Assembly (NCBI GenBank): GCA_002633005.1
Contig: NMRA01000667.1
Span: forward strand, 1 to 35,972
From: Phoronis australis
Lineage: Eukaryota > Phoronida > Phoronidae
Direction of reading: 5' to 3'
DNA: 35,972 nucleotides
Shown: positions 24,901 through 31,074 of the stretch, in pieces
Numbering within the stretch: the first letter of the stretch is position 1
Layout: every line of letters starts with the position of its first letter
Position numbers and translations under genes: made by a program
Notes under the pieces: generated by a model
Told to the model about the DNA's origin: nothing
Database searches by the model: none
The model's input: only the letters and a program-made list of their open reading frames with translations

Positions 24901-27900
24901 TGGAATATCCTTGAAATACTGGTTCACCATCTGAAGAGAACGTTCAGTCAAACAAAGTTCATTTTGAATTATTCTCTGCAGTTAATACTAAACTTTGAGA
25001 TTACAAATCGTTTTTCCACAATTACGATACAACGAAATGAAACCTTTTTTGAATTTTCGAGAGTACATTTGATTTATAATGCAACAAGTGATTAATAAGC
25101 AGTAAAAATGAAGTTCAATTCTCTGAAATGATTGATTGATTGTAACCTTAACTAATTGTAAAATGTCTCAATTAGGAACAATAAAGAAATTTTAAATTAT
25201 ATTGCTGAAGAACTCAAAACTGCATGAAAACTATTTGATGATGGTGTTTTCGCAAAATACAAATCACGTTATACAATAAAATCTCAAATTTAGGTCATAA
25301 ATATGGCCGACAAGTGAAATTTTGTTTTTAATTATCATTTTTCCATGCAGCATATGCAACAACAAAATCAACACTTTTACATGTGCAAGATTTGTACCGC
25401 TGCTACTATCTGACAGTTTGGAATATTGAGTGGATTCACATTTTGACAATTATTTCTGTAGGAATATTGGTGCAGTTTTGGCACGAAATTTGACAAAATC
25501 AAATTCCTTTTCCCTAGATTGTTCCCTAAACTGAAGAATCTTTACCGTACAGCAACTCGAACAGTGTACATAAAATCATTTGAAAGTATTAGACAAAATG
25601 CAGTTTCTCTGCCATGAAGCAAAAATAGTAGAAATGACTCATCAGTGCAGCACTGGTTGTTTTCCATCAACATTCCAGTAAATTCCGTATCATTCTCAGT
25701 CAAGATGGACAGATAATACTAAATGAGTTCCACTTATGCCTCGTCATTATGACGGGAAATTACGAGTCATTTAGTGCAATTACCTCTGACATGTACTATA
25801 ATATAATAATATTTGAAACATCAATAATGCTTACATTTTTATCTGTGGGGCTCTGCTGCTTGAACACTTCAAAAAGCAGGTCGTCACGTGACGCCTCCAG
25901 GTCCATTAGTCCTTTGTGGGCGTGGAGAAGCTTGCCTTCGTTGATCATCTCCTCGGTACGCTTCACCGTCTCCGGCACAGTGAAAATGTGTTTAAGGTTT
26001 TCAACAGCTGCGGCAAGCTAGAATGTGGCAATACCAACAATATTCTTGACATTCGAGAGACAGAAATACTTTAGCTTCAGTAACTGAAAAATCAAGTACG
26101 CATCAACTATAATCGTCCGTCAAGACCAGTGTTTTTGAATAAGAGTGGAAATTTGATGAAGAATAGATGGGGATGTGCAACTTTCCTGACACTGTTGAGA
26201 GAGAGAAATCAAATAAAACCGCAGGATCGAGTGACCAGCAAAGGAATAGGTCGCTAGTGGCTGAGCACAGAGTCACTTGTTCACAACTTATATCCTCAAA
26301 GTAACCTGGTTTAATCAATAAAACTTGTCAGAACTGTCTCACTGTACATACACTATGGTGCACAAACAATCTCTACCCTCACTACACACAAACAATCTTT
26401 ACTCTTACTATGGTTTACGAAGTCTCTGCTCTTACTATAGTGTACAAACAACCTTCACCCTTGCTATGGGCAATTATGACTCACCTGAGAATGACGCAAG
26501 TTCTCCACCCGAATTTCTGCAAGGGTCACATTCAGCTCAGATATTTCTTTGTAAACACTGTCAACATCATCCAAGCTGAAATCAAATACAAACCATACCA
26601 TTAGACTAGCCTGAAACAAAACCTTGATAAGAACAACTGTTGAATCCTTAATGCTTTTGGTGCATTGTTTTTGTCCATACACTATTTTTACAAGTTGCAG
26701 AAACTCCATACATCCATTCAAACCTTACATGTAAATCATTAACAGATTTAGGCATTTTTATGCGCATTACCTACTAAAAAGTAGTTTACGCTGACACAGA
26801 GATGATTTCGCATTCTTGGTTCACTAAAGGTCCATTAACTTAAGGTGCTATAAATTCACCTTTCATCCCAAACATTTCATTTAGACCCCAATTGTTGCTT
26901 TGTCAAACTGAGGGTGATTTCAAGCTTTCAAACAAATGACAAATTAATTATTGCTCAAAATTATGCTCTAGAAGTTGGCTCGTCACAAAGTGTCATCTTA
27001 TGCTACGAGCATGGTCTCAAGGAAAATGCTAGATCTTTGCGAACCCAGAAATCCCTTCTCATACGAGTAAGGAACAAGGTAGGACCAATTTTAAANGAAC
27101 TACAAAAAAAACATTTTTTTTTCGATTTTTGTCACTTTCAGAGTCATGTCTAACTAGTTAAAACTCCCTTTTTACTCATTTTAGTTAGGAACCTGGAGAT
27201 TTGATCAGTGTATACACCTACCTTAATGCTTTTGGTGCATTGTTTTTGTCCATACACTATTTTTACAAGTTGCAGAAACTCCATACATCCATTCAAACCT
27301 TACATGTAAATCGTTATCAGATTTAGGCATTTTTATGCTCATTATCTACTAAACAGTAGTTTACGCTGACACAGAGATGATTTCGCATTCTTGGCTCACT
27401 AAAGGTCCATTAACTTAAGGTGCTATAAATTCACCTTTCATCCCAAACATTTCATTTAGACCCCAATTGTTGCTTTGTCAAACTGAGGGTGATTTCAGGC
27501 TTTCAAACAAATGACAAATTAATTATTGCTCAAAATTATGCTCTAGAAGTTGGCTCGTCACAAAGTGTCATCTTATGCTACGAGCATGGTCTCAAGGAAA
27601 ATGCTAGATCTTTGCGAACCCAGAAATCCCTTCTCATACGAGTAAGGAACAAGGTAGGACCAATTTTAAAGCCGTGCTTGGTCCACACTTACTTTCTCTT
27701 AATCTCCTTCACATCATTCAGTCCTGTCTGCAACTCACTCAGACCTTTCCTAACTTCATCCAGCTGAGATTGAACGGCCGTCTTTAACATTGCCTCCACA
27801 GAGGCCTAAAAAGAAATGAAAGAACAGGTGAAATAAAAACGGTATCCAAATGTTACAGCTAATTTGTATTGGCCTTGCAATCAACCACAAGTTAATGTGA

Positions 27901-29129
27901 CCAGTGATGACATTCACAAAGGTCAAAGTGATATTGCATCAATAATACTCATAAAGCAGTATTATTTACCCGCAAAGCTGCAGTTCTTGCAAGATACTCT
28001 TCTACTGTTATTTAATTATTTAATTATTAAAACAATATAGCACCCCTGCATTGTCATTTTTGAATATTAAAGCAGCCAGACATTCGATTTCGACCACATA
28101 CTGCTAGCATACAGGTCTCAACTTGTTCCTTACTTAGATGAGAAACGGATTCTGGGCTTGAAAAGAGCTGACAGGTCATTATTGCTCGAGACCATGGTTG
28201 GCGCTTAAAAATGTCCGGTAGTGACAAGCCAACTTGTATAGATCGGTATCGAGCACTGACAAAGTGTCAATTCTTTCAAAGTTCCAATGTCATCCCCAAT
28301 TAGACAAAGGAACAATTTGAGACCAATTTCACAATGGCAAGTGGTCTAAATCTAAAGTTGGTTCTGTGATGGAAAGCTGGTTTACCATCGCATAAAGTTG
28401 AGCACAACTTTTACCTTTTTTCTGCTGTATCTTCTTCTATAATGGTCTATCTTCTCCAACTGGTCCGGCCTCTGGAACACCCACAAGGCTCAGCATTTTA
28501 AACACATTACAAAAAAATAACAATCCCGTAGGCTATGCCTCTAGGCAGGAATTGTATAAGTGTGATGTTGCCTCTACTTAGAGAGCTCTGAGATAGAAGA
28601 TAATTTCCTTTCATGTTTGAAGATTCTTACCTTACTCAGATCAGAACTTAAACATGTTTTATAGAAGATAAAACGATTTTGACACTCAACAGTAACCTTT
28701 TAAGTCATACACAGTGCCAAAATTATGCACTTCAAAACTGGAATTTAACAACTAAGAGATGGTAAAAGTTTCAGTTTAAGCAATCACTGGATTTTAATTG
28801 GTTCATTGTGTCCGCAGATGTTCTTAGAAATGCTAAACAGTACCAATTAAGCACTAAAATGAATGGTCTCCGCCCCAAAACATGAACCAGAATGAAAGCT
28901 ATCTAAGATGCCCCAGTGCCGGCATTAATTGTTGTGAATAAGACACATTACTATCGGTGTACACTTAAAGCTAGGGAAGAAGGTAACGTATCAGTGTGAT
29001 TCATAGTTTAAGAGAATGCATCATACCACACGGAGGATATACCTGAATCATGTTGGACACATGCTTGCTGGCAGTTTTCTTCGCATCAGCCTCCATCCTG
29101 TCAAGATCTAAGGGTGCAATGTTCGTCAT
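3685..29129 (-). CDS. EXOC3: Exocyst complex component 3 (Sec6), complete coding region in 19 exons
   Basis: Sec6 is a core subunit of the octameric exocyst, which tethers secretory vesicles to the plasma membrane before SNARE-mediated fusion. Reading the minus strand and joining exons at GT-AG sites gives 740 residues; human EXOC3 is about 745. Family landmarks, in order, are RPDQLEKIDHYRRR (30-43), the ASVE..L..QSQLDEVRKGLS coiled-coil region (about 49-116), MDLEASRDDLL (about 154-164), KQTGFIPPGRPK-like text (about 273-285), ESDKMWLVKHLE (275-286), VNNCESFK (498-505), CITVEDY (578-584) and a C-terminal LSSLVTEYPDVKREHL stretch. Exons in transcript order: 29043-29129, 28415-28471, 27693-27805, 26485-26575, 25835-26017, 24782-24930, 23879-23992, 22764-22869, 22176-22259, 21737-21810, 21127-21222, 20848-20914, 19569-19661, 18619-18715, 17531-17601, 7452-7597, 6023-6253, 5190-5301, 3685-3936. 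The protein lacks roughly the last dozen residues seen in human. Identification rests on remembered family sequence, not a search. Confidence 0.95.
4828..4847. repeat. (TG)n microsatellite in EXOC3 intron 18
   Basis: About ten uninterrupted TG dinucleotides are followed by TGCGTATGTG. Confidence 0.95.
5190..5301 (-). CDS. EXOC3: EXOC3 coding exon 18
   Basis: This exon encodes residues 620-657, KLSFKNNDERKLAGEKVCVQ then VEQLQVLFKELAPHTSQ. It matches the human RISFRSPEERKEGAEKM...EQLRFLF block. The acceptor is TGGCAG and the donor is CAG|GTGAGT. Confidence 0.94.
6023..6253 (-). CDS. EXOC3: EXOC3 coding exon 17
   Basis: This is the second-longest coding exon and encodes residues 543-619, including LMEEVVLDLRSHLQELVTRN and ETICITVEDYCQDF, both conserved in the Sec6 C-terminal domain. 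The acceptor is CAATAG and the donor is AA|GTAAGA. Confidence 0.95.
6960..7030. repeat. Possible Tc1/mariner-like end (intron 16)
   Basis: The text GGTACAGGCCAAAAGTAATC followed by GGACAATTG resembles the CAxxxCAAAAGTATTCGGAC style of Tc1-type terminal repeats. A related sequence, CAGGGTAAAAGCAATCAGAC, occurs in intron 7 near 23423. No transposase frame is seen nearby. This is a family resemblance from memory only. Confidence 0.35.
7452..7597 (-). CDS. EXOC3: EXOC3 coding exon 16
   Basis: This exon encodes residues 495-542, IANVNNCESFKNFVAQLKDK followed by an acidic linker. The IAN.NNC.SFK motif is conserved. The acceptor is TTTCAG. The donor is GG|GTGAGA, two bases into a codon. Confidence 0.94.
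7598..10320. other. EXOC3 intron 15, unique AT-rich part
   Basis: This is non-coding on both strands as far as can be judged. It holds three GATGACATCA-like sites near 8671-8754. It also has a short tandem duplication of CTATGTACAGTATA at 9706-9719 and 9721-9734, with an inverted partial copy (TGTACATAGATA) near 9807. The open frame at 8117-8398 (plus) has no recognisable domain. Confidence 0.5.
10321..10922 (+). repeat. Tandem ~300-bp duplication carrying GATGACATCA triplets
   Basis: Two diverged copies (about 10321-10615 and 10640-10922) share CATTGTAGTCACA, CAACCTCTCATGGAAACAAC, CCTAAAGAAAGAG and CAGGTAAGATGACTTTGTTT. Each begins with three GATGACATCA-like motifs starting at 10364, 10385, 10405 and at 10668, 10689, 10709. 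The spacing is 21 then 20 bases in both copies. They lie in EXOC3 intron 15. Confidence 0.85.
12776..12954 (+). other. Exon-like module inside the array (best copy of four)
   Basis: After GGTTAACAG an open stretch runs through KDMKLCFTNKDCEVSKTNYG to the consensus donor CCAAG|GTAAGTAAA at about 12950. Downstream, TTTTATTACAG provides an acceptor-like site (about 13066-13076). Equivalent copies sit at about 11320-11507, 14570-14748 and 16125-16303. The frame is open through the donor in the last three and shifts just after it in the first. It is antisense to EXOC3. Transcription is not shown; this may simply be repeat sequence. Confidence 0.35.
13347..13776. repeat. Duplication of ~215 bp abutting an N (probable assembly join)
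   Basis: Bases 13347-13560 are repeated, with a few mismatches, from 13562 onward. The first copy stops exactly at the single N (13561) and the second starts directly after it. This looks like two overlapping contigs joined without merging, or an allelic copy. Confidence 0.8.
17402..17530. other. EXOC3 intron 15, end next to the exon 15 donor
   Basis: This is unique sequence between the decayed array edge and the GTG|GTGAGT donor. It contains no recognisable element. Confidence 0.5.
17531..17601 (-). CDS. EXOC3: EXOC3 coding exon 15
   Basis: This exon encodes residues 471-494, with ELKIFKEGHLVDRTKPRYYV then HYV. It corresponds to the human LYKEEHLRNRQHPHCYVQYM stretch. The acceptor is TTGCAG and the donor is GTG|GTGAGT. 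The following intron is the 9.9 kb repeat-filled one. Confidence 0.93.
18619..18715 (-). CDS. EXOC3: EXOC3 coding exon 14
   Basis: This exon encodes residues 439-470, LEVASHIGSPHLVTRALGVC then CEELEKFTKSYL. The acceptor is TTTCAG. The donor is A|GTAAGT, one base into a codon. Confidence 0.9.
18800..18872 (+). repeat. 21-bp minisatellite, 3.5 copies (downstream end of intron 13)
   Basis: The unit TAATTAATATGCATATGAGG plus C repeats at 18800, 18821 and 18842, with a partial fourth copy (TAAAATATGC). Each unit carries ATGCAT(AT), close to the octamer bound by POU factors, though this may be coincidental. Confidence 0.9.
18954..19029. repeat. Perfect 24-bp inverted repeat (hairpin) in EXOC3 intron 13
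   Basis: The left arm 18954-18977 (CTTTGTCAACAAATGGCTGG then TTGT) is exactly complementary to the right arm 19006-19029, across a 28-base loop. Outside the arms there is weaker continued complementarity (CACCATAG against CCACAGTATG). It could be a foldback mobile-element relic or a microRNA-like precursor. The perfect stem suggests a recent origin or selection. Confidence 0.9.
19428..19490 (+). repeat. tRNA-like sequence, possible SINE head (intron 13)
   Basis: GTTGGTAGCTCATTTGGTAA resembles the first arm of a tRNA, with an A-box match TAGCTCATTTGG at 19435-19446. No clear B box follows, only a degraded GTGACGTTTATAAACTCC. It is either an old tRNA-derived repeat or chance. Confidence 0.3.
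19569..19661 (-). CDS. EXOC3: EXOC3 coding exon 13
   Basis: This 31-codon, phase-0 exon encodes residues 408-438, with DWDRDQQPETDGNGFFTTQL followed by PVLLCQMIEQN. It matches the DGYYQTTLPAIVFQMFEQN block of human EXOC3. Confidence 0.94.
20768..20843 (+). repeat. 19-bp minisatellite, 4 copies, beside the exon 12 donor
   Basis: Four nearly identical copies of ACTCAGGTAAGGGTCATAT begin at 20768, 20787, 20806 and 20825. The array ends about four bases from the EXOC3 exon 12 donor (minus strand). On the plus strand each unit contains CAG|GTAAGG, a consensus splice donor in antisense. Confidence 0.95.
20848..20914 (-). CDS. EXOC3: EXOC3 coding exon 12
   Basis: This exon encodes residues 385-407, YLSNMKKNFDEWMNNSLQAD followed by KN. 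The donor AAT|GTAGGT was preferred over a second GTATGA four bases downstream because only the former keeps the phase of exon 13. A 19-bp minisatellite begins immediately inside the intron. Confidence 0.88.
21127..21222 (-). CDS. EXOC3: EXOC3 coding exon 11
   Basis: This exon encodes residues 353-384, including KIDVQQLGPLLPPKEVTSLE. Homology is moderate (family: VDVGTLEPLLSP). Phase and splice sites (TTACAG, CA|GTAAGT) join cleanly to both neighbours. Confidence 0.88.
21737..21810 (-). CDS. EXOC3: EXOC3 coding exon 10
   Basis: This exon encodes residues 329-352, VCRLIEDVLEGNEIVTLLSW followed by LNNY. The NEIV.LL.W block is conserved in Sec6. The acceptor is ACTAG. The donor is GTGAGT, two bases into the next codon. 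Confidence 0.92.
22176..22259 (-). CDS. EXOC3: EXOC3 coding exon 9
   Basis: This 28-codon, phase-0 exon encodes residues 301-328, with CPAVFPPDYDIGKCYVDMYH. It matches the family CFPPHYEIF...MYHQALST region. The acceptor is CTCCAG and the donor is CAC|GTAAGT. Confidence 0.9.
22764..22869 (-). CDS. EXOC3: EXOC3 coding exon 8
   Basis: This exon encodes residues 265-300, with FRESDKMWLVKHLELLRQQ and EDIRVAK, closely matching the family. The acceptor is TCTAG and the donor is AAG|GTAACC. It ends in phase 0. Confidence 0.95.
23405..23450. repeat. Dispersed repeat fragment, Tc1-like end (intron 7)
   Basis: GTACAGTACAGGGTAAAAGC then AATCAGACAAAA is related to the sequence near 6980. It is in the same orientation. 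No transposase or matching opposite end was found within the intron. Confidence 0.35.
23879..23992 (-). CDS. EXOC3: EXOC3 coding exon 7
   Basis: This exon encodes residues 227-264, including KEQTGFIPPGRPKCWRKK and VLEQAVLT. The TGFxPPGRPK.W segment is diagnostic for EXOC3. The acceptor is TTCCAG and the donor is AG|GTGAGT. Confidence 0.95.
24420..24722. repeat. Dispersed ~300-bp repeat, copy 1 (intron 6)
   Basis: This aligns along its length with 28086-28390. Shared blocks include CTTGTTCCTTACT.AGAT.AG, ATTCTGGG, CA.GCCAA.TTGTA and GGAACAATTTGAGAC. The copies are diverged, with indels. The repeat class is not recognised. Confidence 0.8.
24782..24930 (-). CDS. EXOC3: EXOC3 coding exon 6
   Basis: This exon encodes residues 178-226, including KLSKQLWLILQRTLQTVRKE and ALRIIEREE, the start of the conserved Sec6 domain. 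It ends two bases into an arginine codon at AG|GTGAGA. Confidence 0.95.
25835..26017 (-). CDS. EXOC3: EXOC3 coding exon 5
   Basis: This 61-codon, phase-0 exon encodes residues 117-177, starting LAAAVENLKHIFTVPETVKR and including the hallmark LLHAHKGLMDLEASRDDLL. The acceptor is TTCTAG and the donor is AAT|GTAAGC. Confidence 0.95.
26485..26575 (-). CDS. EXOC3: EXOC3 coding exon 4
   Basis: This exon encodes residues 86-116, including DDVDSVYKEISELNVTLAEI and ending NLRHSQ. It continues the N-terminal helical region. The acceptor is TTTCAG, the donor is CAG|GTGAGT, and the exon ends in phase 0. Confidence 0.92.
26646..27095. repeat. 450-bp direct repeat, left copy, ending at an N (intron 3)
   Basis: This is collinear and of identical length with 27221-27670, with roughly eight substitutions and no indels. 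It stops exactly before N27096. It is probably an unmerged allele or contig overlap rather than a genuine duplication. Confidence 0.85.
27221..27670. repeat. 450-bp direct repeat, right copy (intron 3)
   Basis: This is the partner of 26646-27095. It continues directly into sequence next to EXOC3 exon 3, so it is the copy with intact genomic context. The 124 bases between the copies (27097-27220) are unique. Confidence 0.85.
27693..27805 (-). CDS. EXOC3: EXOC3 coding exon 3
   Basis: This exon encodes residues 49-85, starting ASVEAMLKTAVQSQLDEV and continuing through GLNDVKEIKR. It is predicted coiled coil, as in the family. It ends two bases into a codon at a GTAAGTG donor. Confidence 0.93.
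28086..28390. repeat. Dispersed ~300-bp repeat, copy 2 (intron 2)
   Basis: This is the second copy of the repeat at 24420-24722, in the same orientation, about 3.7 kb away and ending just before exon 2. It starts near CGATTTCGACCACATACTGC and ends near CTGGTTTACCATCG. Confidence 0.8.
28415..28471 (-). CDS. EXOC3: EXOC3 coding exon 2
   Basis: This 57-base, phase-0 exon encodes RPDQLEKIDHYRRRYSRKK (residues 30-48), a strongly conserved N-terminal motif of Sec6/EXOC3. It is preceded by a TTCCAG acceptor and followed by a GTAAAAG donor. Confidence 0.95.
29043..29129 (-). CDS. EXOC3: EXOC3 coding exon 1
   Basis: This exon encodes residues 1-29, beginning MTNIAPLDLDRMEADAKK and ending NMIQ, and ends in phase 0 at a CAG|GTATAT donor. 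It was chosen as the start because it is the first ATG that stays in frame with the RPDQL exon. An out-of-frame ATG lies 31 bases upstream. An acceptor with a T-rich tract (ATTTGCAG) ends at 29164, so the transcribed exon probably begins at 29163 and a separate 5' UTR exon lies further upstream. Confidence 0.88.
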
Positions 29130-29160
29130 TGTGTATTTCTTGACGTATCCAGTCAATCAT
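29101..29160 (-). promoter_or_regulatory. Short upstream ORF overlapping the EXOC3 start
   Basis: In the presumed 5' UTR an ATG at 29160-29158 opens a 19-codon frame (MIDWIRQEIHNDEHCTLRS) ending in TGA at 29101-29103. It overlaps the EXOC3 start (29129) out of frame. Such overlapping frames often reduce translation of the main ORF. It applies only if the acceptor at 29164 or an upstream start includes this ATG in the mRNA. Confidence 0.5.
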
Positions 29161-29932
29161 GAACTGCAAATAAAAAAACGTTGATTTTCCTCACAACAGA
29201 CCATAGACAACAGGGGCCCTGTTTCCCTAAAACAGATTAGCTTAACGGTATTTTTACTGAGTTAAAGCAGAGATTTATGCAAAAACTTACAACCGAGCCT
29301 ATAAGTCTCTGCTTAGATTCTGTGTTACAGAAAACTGTAAAATTACATTTCTATACAAATAAAACTAACCCCAAATTTGCAGCTCCGATTCCACTCAACA
29401 CCTCCCATTTCTAGTCTGTGTAATCAGACATACCTGCTGGAATATAAATACGAGGATCCCTACTGAGCACTAGATGTGGCGTTTCCACTTTAAGTTAAGA
29501 ACGTAACGAAATTAGAGATCCACGTACAAGTATTGCAGTCCATGGTCTAATCTAATAAATGCAAAAGTTCTTATGGTCAACCCTAATTTAACACTCCCAG
29601 TGCCAGTGGTAACTGCACAAATTTTAAAGCGAACAAGCACATGCGAGTTTAAAATAAATAACGCAAGAACTTCATGATTTCATATTTGTGCACAACATGT
29701 GACCCACAAGCACGCATCAGGGCATGTGGTTGGACAGACCTGCACTACGACTATGCATACAAAAATGAAAAAAATGACGACTAACAGTTCTGCGGTTTTT
29801 TATTTTCCCTAAAAAGTTAATTTGGTTACGGTGAGCCTCGGTTGTAACAGACGTTTTTGAAAGGTCCCTGGAGGTTCGTTGTAATGAAGTTCAATGGTAC
29901 ACATATGCCGATAGATGCTACACAACTCACAA

Positions 29933-30001
29933 GCAGCAGCCTCGCTGGTTCCCTGCGTGCTTAGCCCAGCCAGCACGCAGGTATCACCTAGTGGCACGCG
30001 C
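29933..30001 (+). repeat. GC-rich palindrome-bearing repeat, left arm
   Basis: CTCGCTGGTTCCCTGCGTGC, a short spacer and CCAGCACGCAGGTATCACCT form a local hairpin (CCTGCGTGC/GCACGCAGG). The same sequence recurs in reverse complement at 30412-30485, about 420 bases away, giving a nested inverted repeat. It is followed by CACCTAGTGGCACGC. Confidence 0.85.
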
Positions 30002-30411
30002 TTTAGCATTGGTCGATGTAATCTTGGCAGTCATTGGTTAGCTTTACAACACCTTGAAAAAATGGCGGACTGTGAACGATTTTTAGCCTTGTCATGCAAG
30101 TGGCGTCGCAGCAACTATTTCGTTTCTGCAGTGATGTTTAATAGCCGCGTGCTTGAAACACATACATGCACAATAAACACACATTATGTGGCCGATTTAA
30201 CCGGTGTGTTATTCATAGTGTATAAGGACATTATCGTAAACAAAAGTCATCGACAGTAGAAAGATGCATTCCGAAAAGGCTCAGTCACAATTTCTAGGCT
30301 TCACATTTCCTGAACATAAATTTTAAGCACCGATTTGTCTGTACANTGCCTGTTGACGAATCGACTAGCCAATCAGAAACGCCGGTGTAAAAAAATTTAC
30401 AGAGGAAATTT

Positions 30412-30485
30412 AAGTGATACCTGCGTGCTGGCGCGGCTACCGCCCCACCTAGCGGCACGCAGGGAACCAGCGAGAAGCAGCAGCA
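30412..30485 (-). repeat. GC-rich palindrome-bearing repeat, right arm
   Basis: This is the reverse-complement partner of 29933-30001, with its own CCTGCGTGC/GCACGCAGG hairpin and a longer spacer containing CACCTAGCGGCACGC. Together the arms could be the ends of a short foldback or MITE-like element. No clear target-site duplication is seen. Confidence 0.85.
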
Positions 30486-30802
30486 TGCACTTTCCTGAAA
30501 GACGGACTGATGATTGAAGTTGCAGTTATTGGCCTGTCTACTGTAATTGCATATTTGCATCAGCTGCAAAACCCACATGTGAGGTTATTTTATGCAAGAT
30601 AGACAGCTGGGATCCTGACATGGCAAAACTCCACTTCTAACAACAAAAAGGCCAAAAGCCTACACTCCAGTCAAAGCCTCAGGGCTCAAGTCAAGACAGT
30701 TTGGCAGCCAAAGCTAAGTCAAGAGAGAGCAAACCGTGTGACCAACGACAGCAAGTGATATTGATAAGCAGGTAATTAATGTGTCGTTGTAAGTACTAAC
30801 CC

Positions 30803-30955
30803 TTCTAGCATGTATGCACGGAACGCACGGAGTCCATTTGTCCAACAAGAAGAGAAAAATACAACTTGAACCAGGCACTTTCACAGGAGCTTTGACACTT
30901 CCCAGTCTTGCTACACTTCCGGTACTTTTGCAAATGTGGTCACGTGACAAACAAA
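30803..30955. promoter_or_regulatory. Likely bidirectional promoter of EXOC3 and the small gene
   Basis: Immediately before the plus-strand ATG lie an ETS-type site CACTTCCGGT (30914-30923) and a GTCACGTGAC E-box (30939-30948). Both are common in housekeeping divergent promoters. EXOC3 would start leftward here and be spliced over the 5' UTR intron. No TATA box is evident. This is inferred from gene orientation and motifs. Confidence 0.5.
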
Positions 30956-31074
30956 ATGTCGGCGCCCATGCAGGACAAAATTTCTAAAATAGCTTCTCGG
31001 GCTGTTCCAGCCATAGGACTTGCTAGTTATGGACTATTCTCCGTTAACATCATGGATCCTGAACTTTTCAGAAG
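30956..31074 (+). CDS. Small hydrophobic protein, coding exon 1
   Basis: This exon encodes residues 1-39, with the hydrophobic stretch AVPAIGLASYGLFSVNIM, and ends two bases into a serine codon at a GTAATC donor. Confidence 0.75.

Larger units (their letters stand above)
29164..30800 (-). other. Probable EXOC3 5' UTR intron; no coding gene
   Basis: The minus-strand text TTTTTTTATTTGCAG immediately before 29163 is a strong 3' splice site, implying an upstream non-coding exon. A possible donor is AAGG|GTTAGT near 30803. The region holds the GC-rich inverted repeats (29933 and 30412), one N at 30346, and no conserved frame. The 114-codon plus-strand frame at 29915-30259 runs through the repeat and is not supported. 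Confidence 0.5.

Noticed and set aside
29985-30000. CTCF site in CACCTAGTGGCACGC
   Set aside because: Only about 9 of 12 core positions fit the vertebrate consensus as remembered; too weak to annotate, so mentioned only as something to test.
29915-30259. 114-codon plus-strand ORF
   Set aside because: It begins inside the GC-rich palindromic repeat and has no recognisable content.
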